A stretch of 7,397 bases of DNA from Methanocaldococcaceae archaeon (GTDB lineage: Archaea > AGJL01 > Methanococci > Methanococcales > Methanocaldococcaceae). The stretch covers positions 1 through 7,397 of the forward strand of contig JALVUY010000166.1 in assembly GCA_027023665.1 (NCBI GenBank), written 5' to 3'. This document shows positions 6,285 to 7,397 of the stretch, piece by piece (the first letter of the stretch is position 1; each line of letters starts with the position of its first letter). Position numbers and translations under genes: made by a program. The notes under the pieces were generated by a model. The model did not search any database and was not told the DNA's origin. It saw nothing but the letters and a program-made list of their open reading frames with translations.

Positions 6285-6811
6285 AGGATGTTAGAAACTT
6301 AGATAAACAGTGGGTAATATTATCTGAGCTATCAGCTGAATTAGTTAAAAGAGGAATTAAAGTTCCTGAAATTGTTTTTGAAAAACTTAGATTAACCTAC
6401 TCACTTATCTCTTATTATATTTTAGACCCTCATGTATCAATAACTATACTTCCAAACATTGAAAGAGAATTAAATTTTATTCAATCTCAACTATTTAGTT
6501 TATGTGATTCCAAATTATTAGAGGAATATTTAGATAAAATGGCAAAAGTAATTAGAGGAGAATTAGACGTTAAATTTCCATTAAATAGAAATATATATAC
6601 TAAAGAAGTTAGAAAAAAAGGAAAAGTAGAATCAATAAGAGTAAGATTACAGCGAGAAATTCAAATAGAAAGACTAAGTGACTTAAGTGAATGGTATGGA
6701 GTTATATTCGAATATAGTGACGAGGAAAATAAAATAATTATTGAAGGTAATATAGACCGGGTAAAAAAAGCATTAAAAGACTTTGCAATTATTTGGAAAG
6801 AGGAATATTAA
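6281..6811 (+). CDS. DUF2096-type archaeal protein of unknown function
   Basis: A 176-residue protein that I assign tentatively, from memory, to the archaeal DUF2096 family. Residues 1-95 look all-helical (LDKQWVILSELSAELVKRG and IERELNFIQSQLFSL are typical amphipathic stretches). Residues 110-176 look like a small alpha/beta domain with alternating strands (ESIRVRLQREIQIE, YGVIFEYSD, KIIIEGN) and a closing helix (VKKALKDFAII). No catalytic motif or membrane segment is visible. The ATG overlaps the previous stop by four bases, and GAGAGG at 6267-6272 inside that gene can serve as ribosome site. It is the last gene of the operon and ends 14 bases from a convergent gene. Confidence 0.7.
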   Translation: MKDVRNLDKQWVILSELSAELVKRGIKVPEIVFEKLRLTYSLISYYILDPHVSITILPNIERELNFIQSQLFSLCDSKLLEEYLDKMAKVIRGELDVKFPLNRNIYTKEVRKKGKVESIRVRLQREIQIERLSDLSEWYGVIFEYSDEENKIIIEGNIDRVKKALKDFAIIWKEEY

Positions 6812-6825
6812 TTTCTATATTATAT

Positions 6826-7397
6826 TTATAATCTTATTGATTTTTTTACAATAAATACACAATAGGGATCCCCTTTTGCGAAACATTTTTCTTCTATAAC
6901 ATCAATTATATATCTTTTTTCAGTTATATTTTCTAAACATCCTGCTATAAAACCAGCTGTTATGTAGCAAACAGGTTCTGATGCTCTACAATTCATAGCC
7001 TCTCTATTGTGTTTAACAACAAAAGTTAGAGGTTCAGATTTTTCGATATGTGTTTCCCCAAATTCATCTTTCATAAAACTAGTCATCTCATCATAATCTA
7101 CTATACCCATTTTTAGTGCATAATCTTTACCCACTTCATAGAAAATTTTTTTTACATTAGATCCAAAATAGTATTTTCTCATATATTCCCTTATATATGC
7201 AATAATAGAAATATGACCATCAAATCGACAAAATTCTTCTGGTTTTTCCTTTTCCTCTTCAATATCTACTATTGGAACAGTTTCCTCTTTTTCTAATTCT
7301 TCCTTTAATTCTTCTAACGGAGGATATGCTTCTAAGATAAGTTCATGAAGTCTTGTTCCCTCTGTTAATTTTAGAACTTCTTTTAATAATTCTTTAT
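6826..7397 (-). CDS. V4R-domain protein, 5' end cut by window edge
   Basis: The minus-strand frame is open from the right edge to the TAA at 6826-6828, giving 189 visible codons; the true start is outside. The C-terminal ~120 residues form a V4R (4-vinyl reductase-like) small-molecule-binding domain. Visible marks are IFYEVGKDYA, an EPVCYITAGFIAG stretch, and the closing EEKCFAKGDPYCVF, whose Cys codons lie at 6883-6885 and 6859-6861. V4R domains bind small ligands or porphyrin-like groups in sensors and in tetrapyrrole metabolism. The upstream ~70 residues are helical (TEGTRLHELILEAYP), then an acidic/Lys-rich linker, then FCRFDGHISII leading into V4R. The ATG at 7180-7182 is internal: the upstream codons stay open and coding-like and no ribosome site precedes it. 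The N-terminal partner domain, and so the overall function, is unknown. It is convergent with the rnj operon. Confidence 0.8.
   Translation of the reverse strand, partial: KELLKEVLKLTEGTRLHELILEAYPPLEELKEELEKEETVPIVDIEEEKEKPEEFCRFDGHISIIAYIREYMRKYYFGSNVKKIFYEVGKDYALKMGIVDYDEMTSFMKDEFGETHIEKSEPLTFVVKHNREAMNCRASEPVCYITAGFIAGCLENITEKRYIIDVIEEKCFAKGDPYCVFIVKKSIRL
6837..6847 (+). terminator. Candidate T-tract terminator of the rnj operon
   Basis: A run of seven T (6841-6847) lies about 30 bases after the last stop codon of the operon. Archaeal RNA polymerase and its termination factors release at such T-tracts. The tract lies within the 3' end of the convergent V4R gene, coding for Lys residues there, because the gap between the genes is only 14 bases. 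The two transcripts therefore probably overlap. Confidence 0.4.

Overview
The window is very AT-rich, its Shine-Dalgarno sites match the archaeal AGGAGGTGA consensus, and several genes are archaea-specific. Its central proteins closely resemble, from memory, those of Methanocaldococcus jannaschii (type 2 IPP isomerase, archaeal RNase J, short-chain prenyl synthase). I infer a hyperthermophilic methanogen of the genus Methanocaldococcus or a close relative; no database was searched.

Layout. (1) 1-854, minus strand: a two-gene unit. The upstream gene is a small cysteine-rich, probably zinc-binding protein. Four bases after its stop comes a GTG-started membrane aspartyl protease of the prepilin peptidase (A24) family, which runs off the left edge. 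(2) 855-993: a divergent promoter region. (3) 994-1743, plus: an HD-domain metal-dependent phosphohydrolase resembling the HD part of bacterial YhaM. (4) 1744-1872: a gap with a probable terminator and a promoter/operator-like region holding a 16-bp perfect palindrome. (5) 1873-2949, plus: fni, type 2 isopentenyl-diphosphate isomerase. (6) 2950-3129: an AT-rich gap with a T-tract. (7) 3130-6811, plus: a tightly packed five-gene operon (gaps of 17, 19 and 26 bases, then a 4-base ATGA overlap). It encodes RNase J, the short-chain prenyl diphosphate synthase IdsA, a DUF2118-type protein, an unrecognised 100-residue protein and a DUF2096-type protein. (8) 6826-7397, minus: the C-terminal part of a V4R-domain protein, convergent with the operon and open through the right edge.

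How the genes work together. Fni makes DMAPP from IPP, and IdsA condenses DMAPP with IPP into C15/C20 prenyl diphosphates, the precursors of archaeal ether lipids. RNase J, a 5'-3' exonuclease, sits between them and shares its message with idsA, an association known from other archaea. The HD protein may be a second RNA- or nucleotide-processing enzyme. The three small proteins at the end of the operon are conserved in methanogens as far as I can recall, with no established function. No rRNA, tRNA, CRISPR array, insertion sequence or other mobile element was seen; this looks like core chromosome. The most useful points are the start correction for RNase J, two edge genes that a simple ATG-based ORF scan would miss or cut short, the palindrome before fni, and unusual cysteine clusters in Fni.
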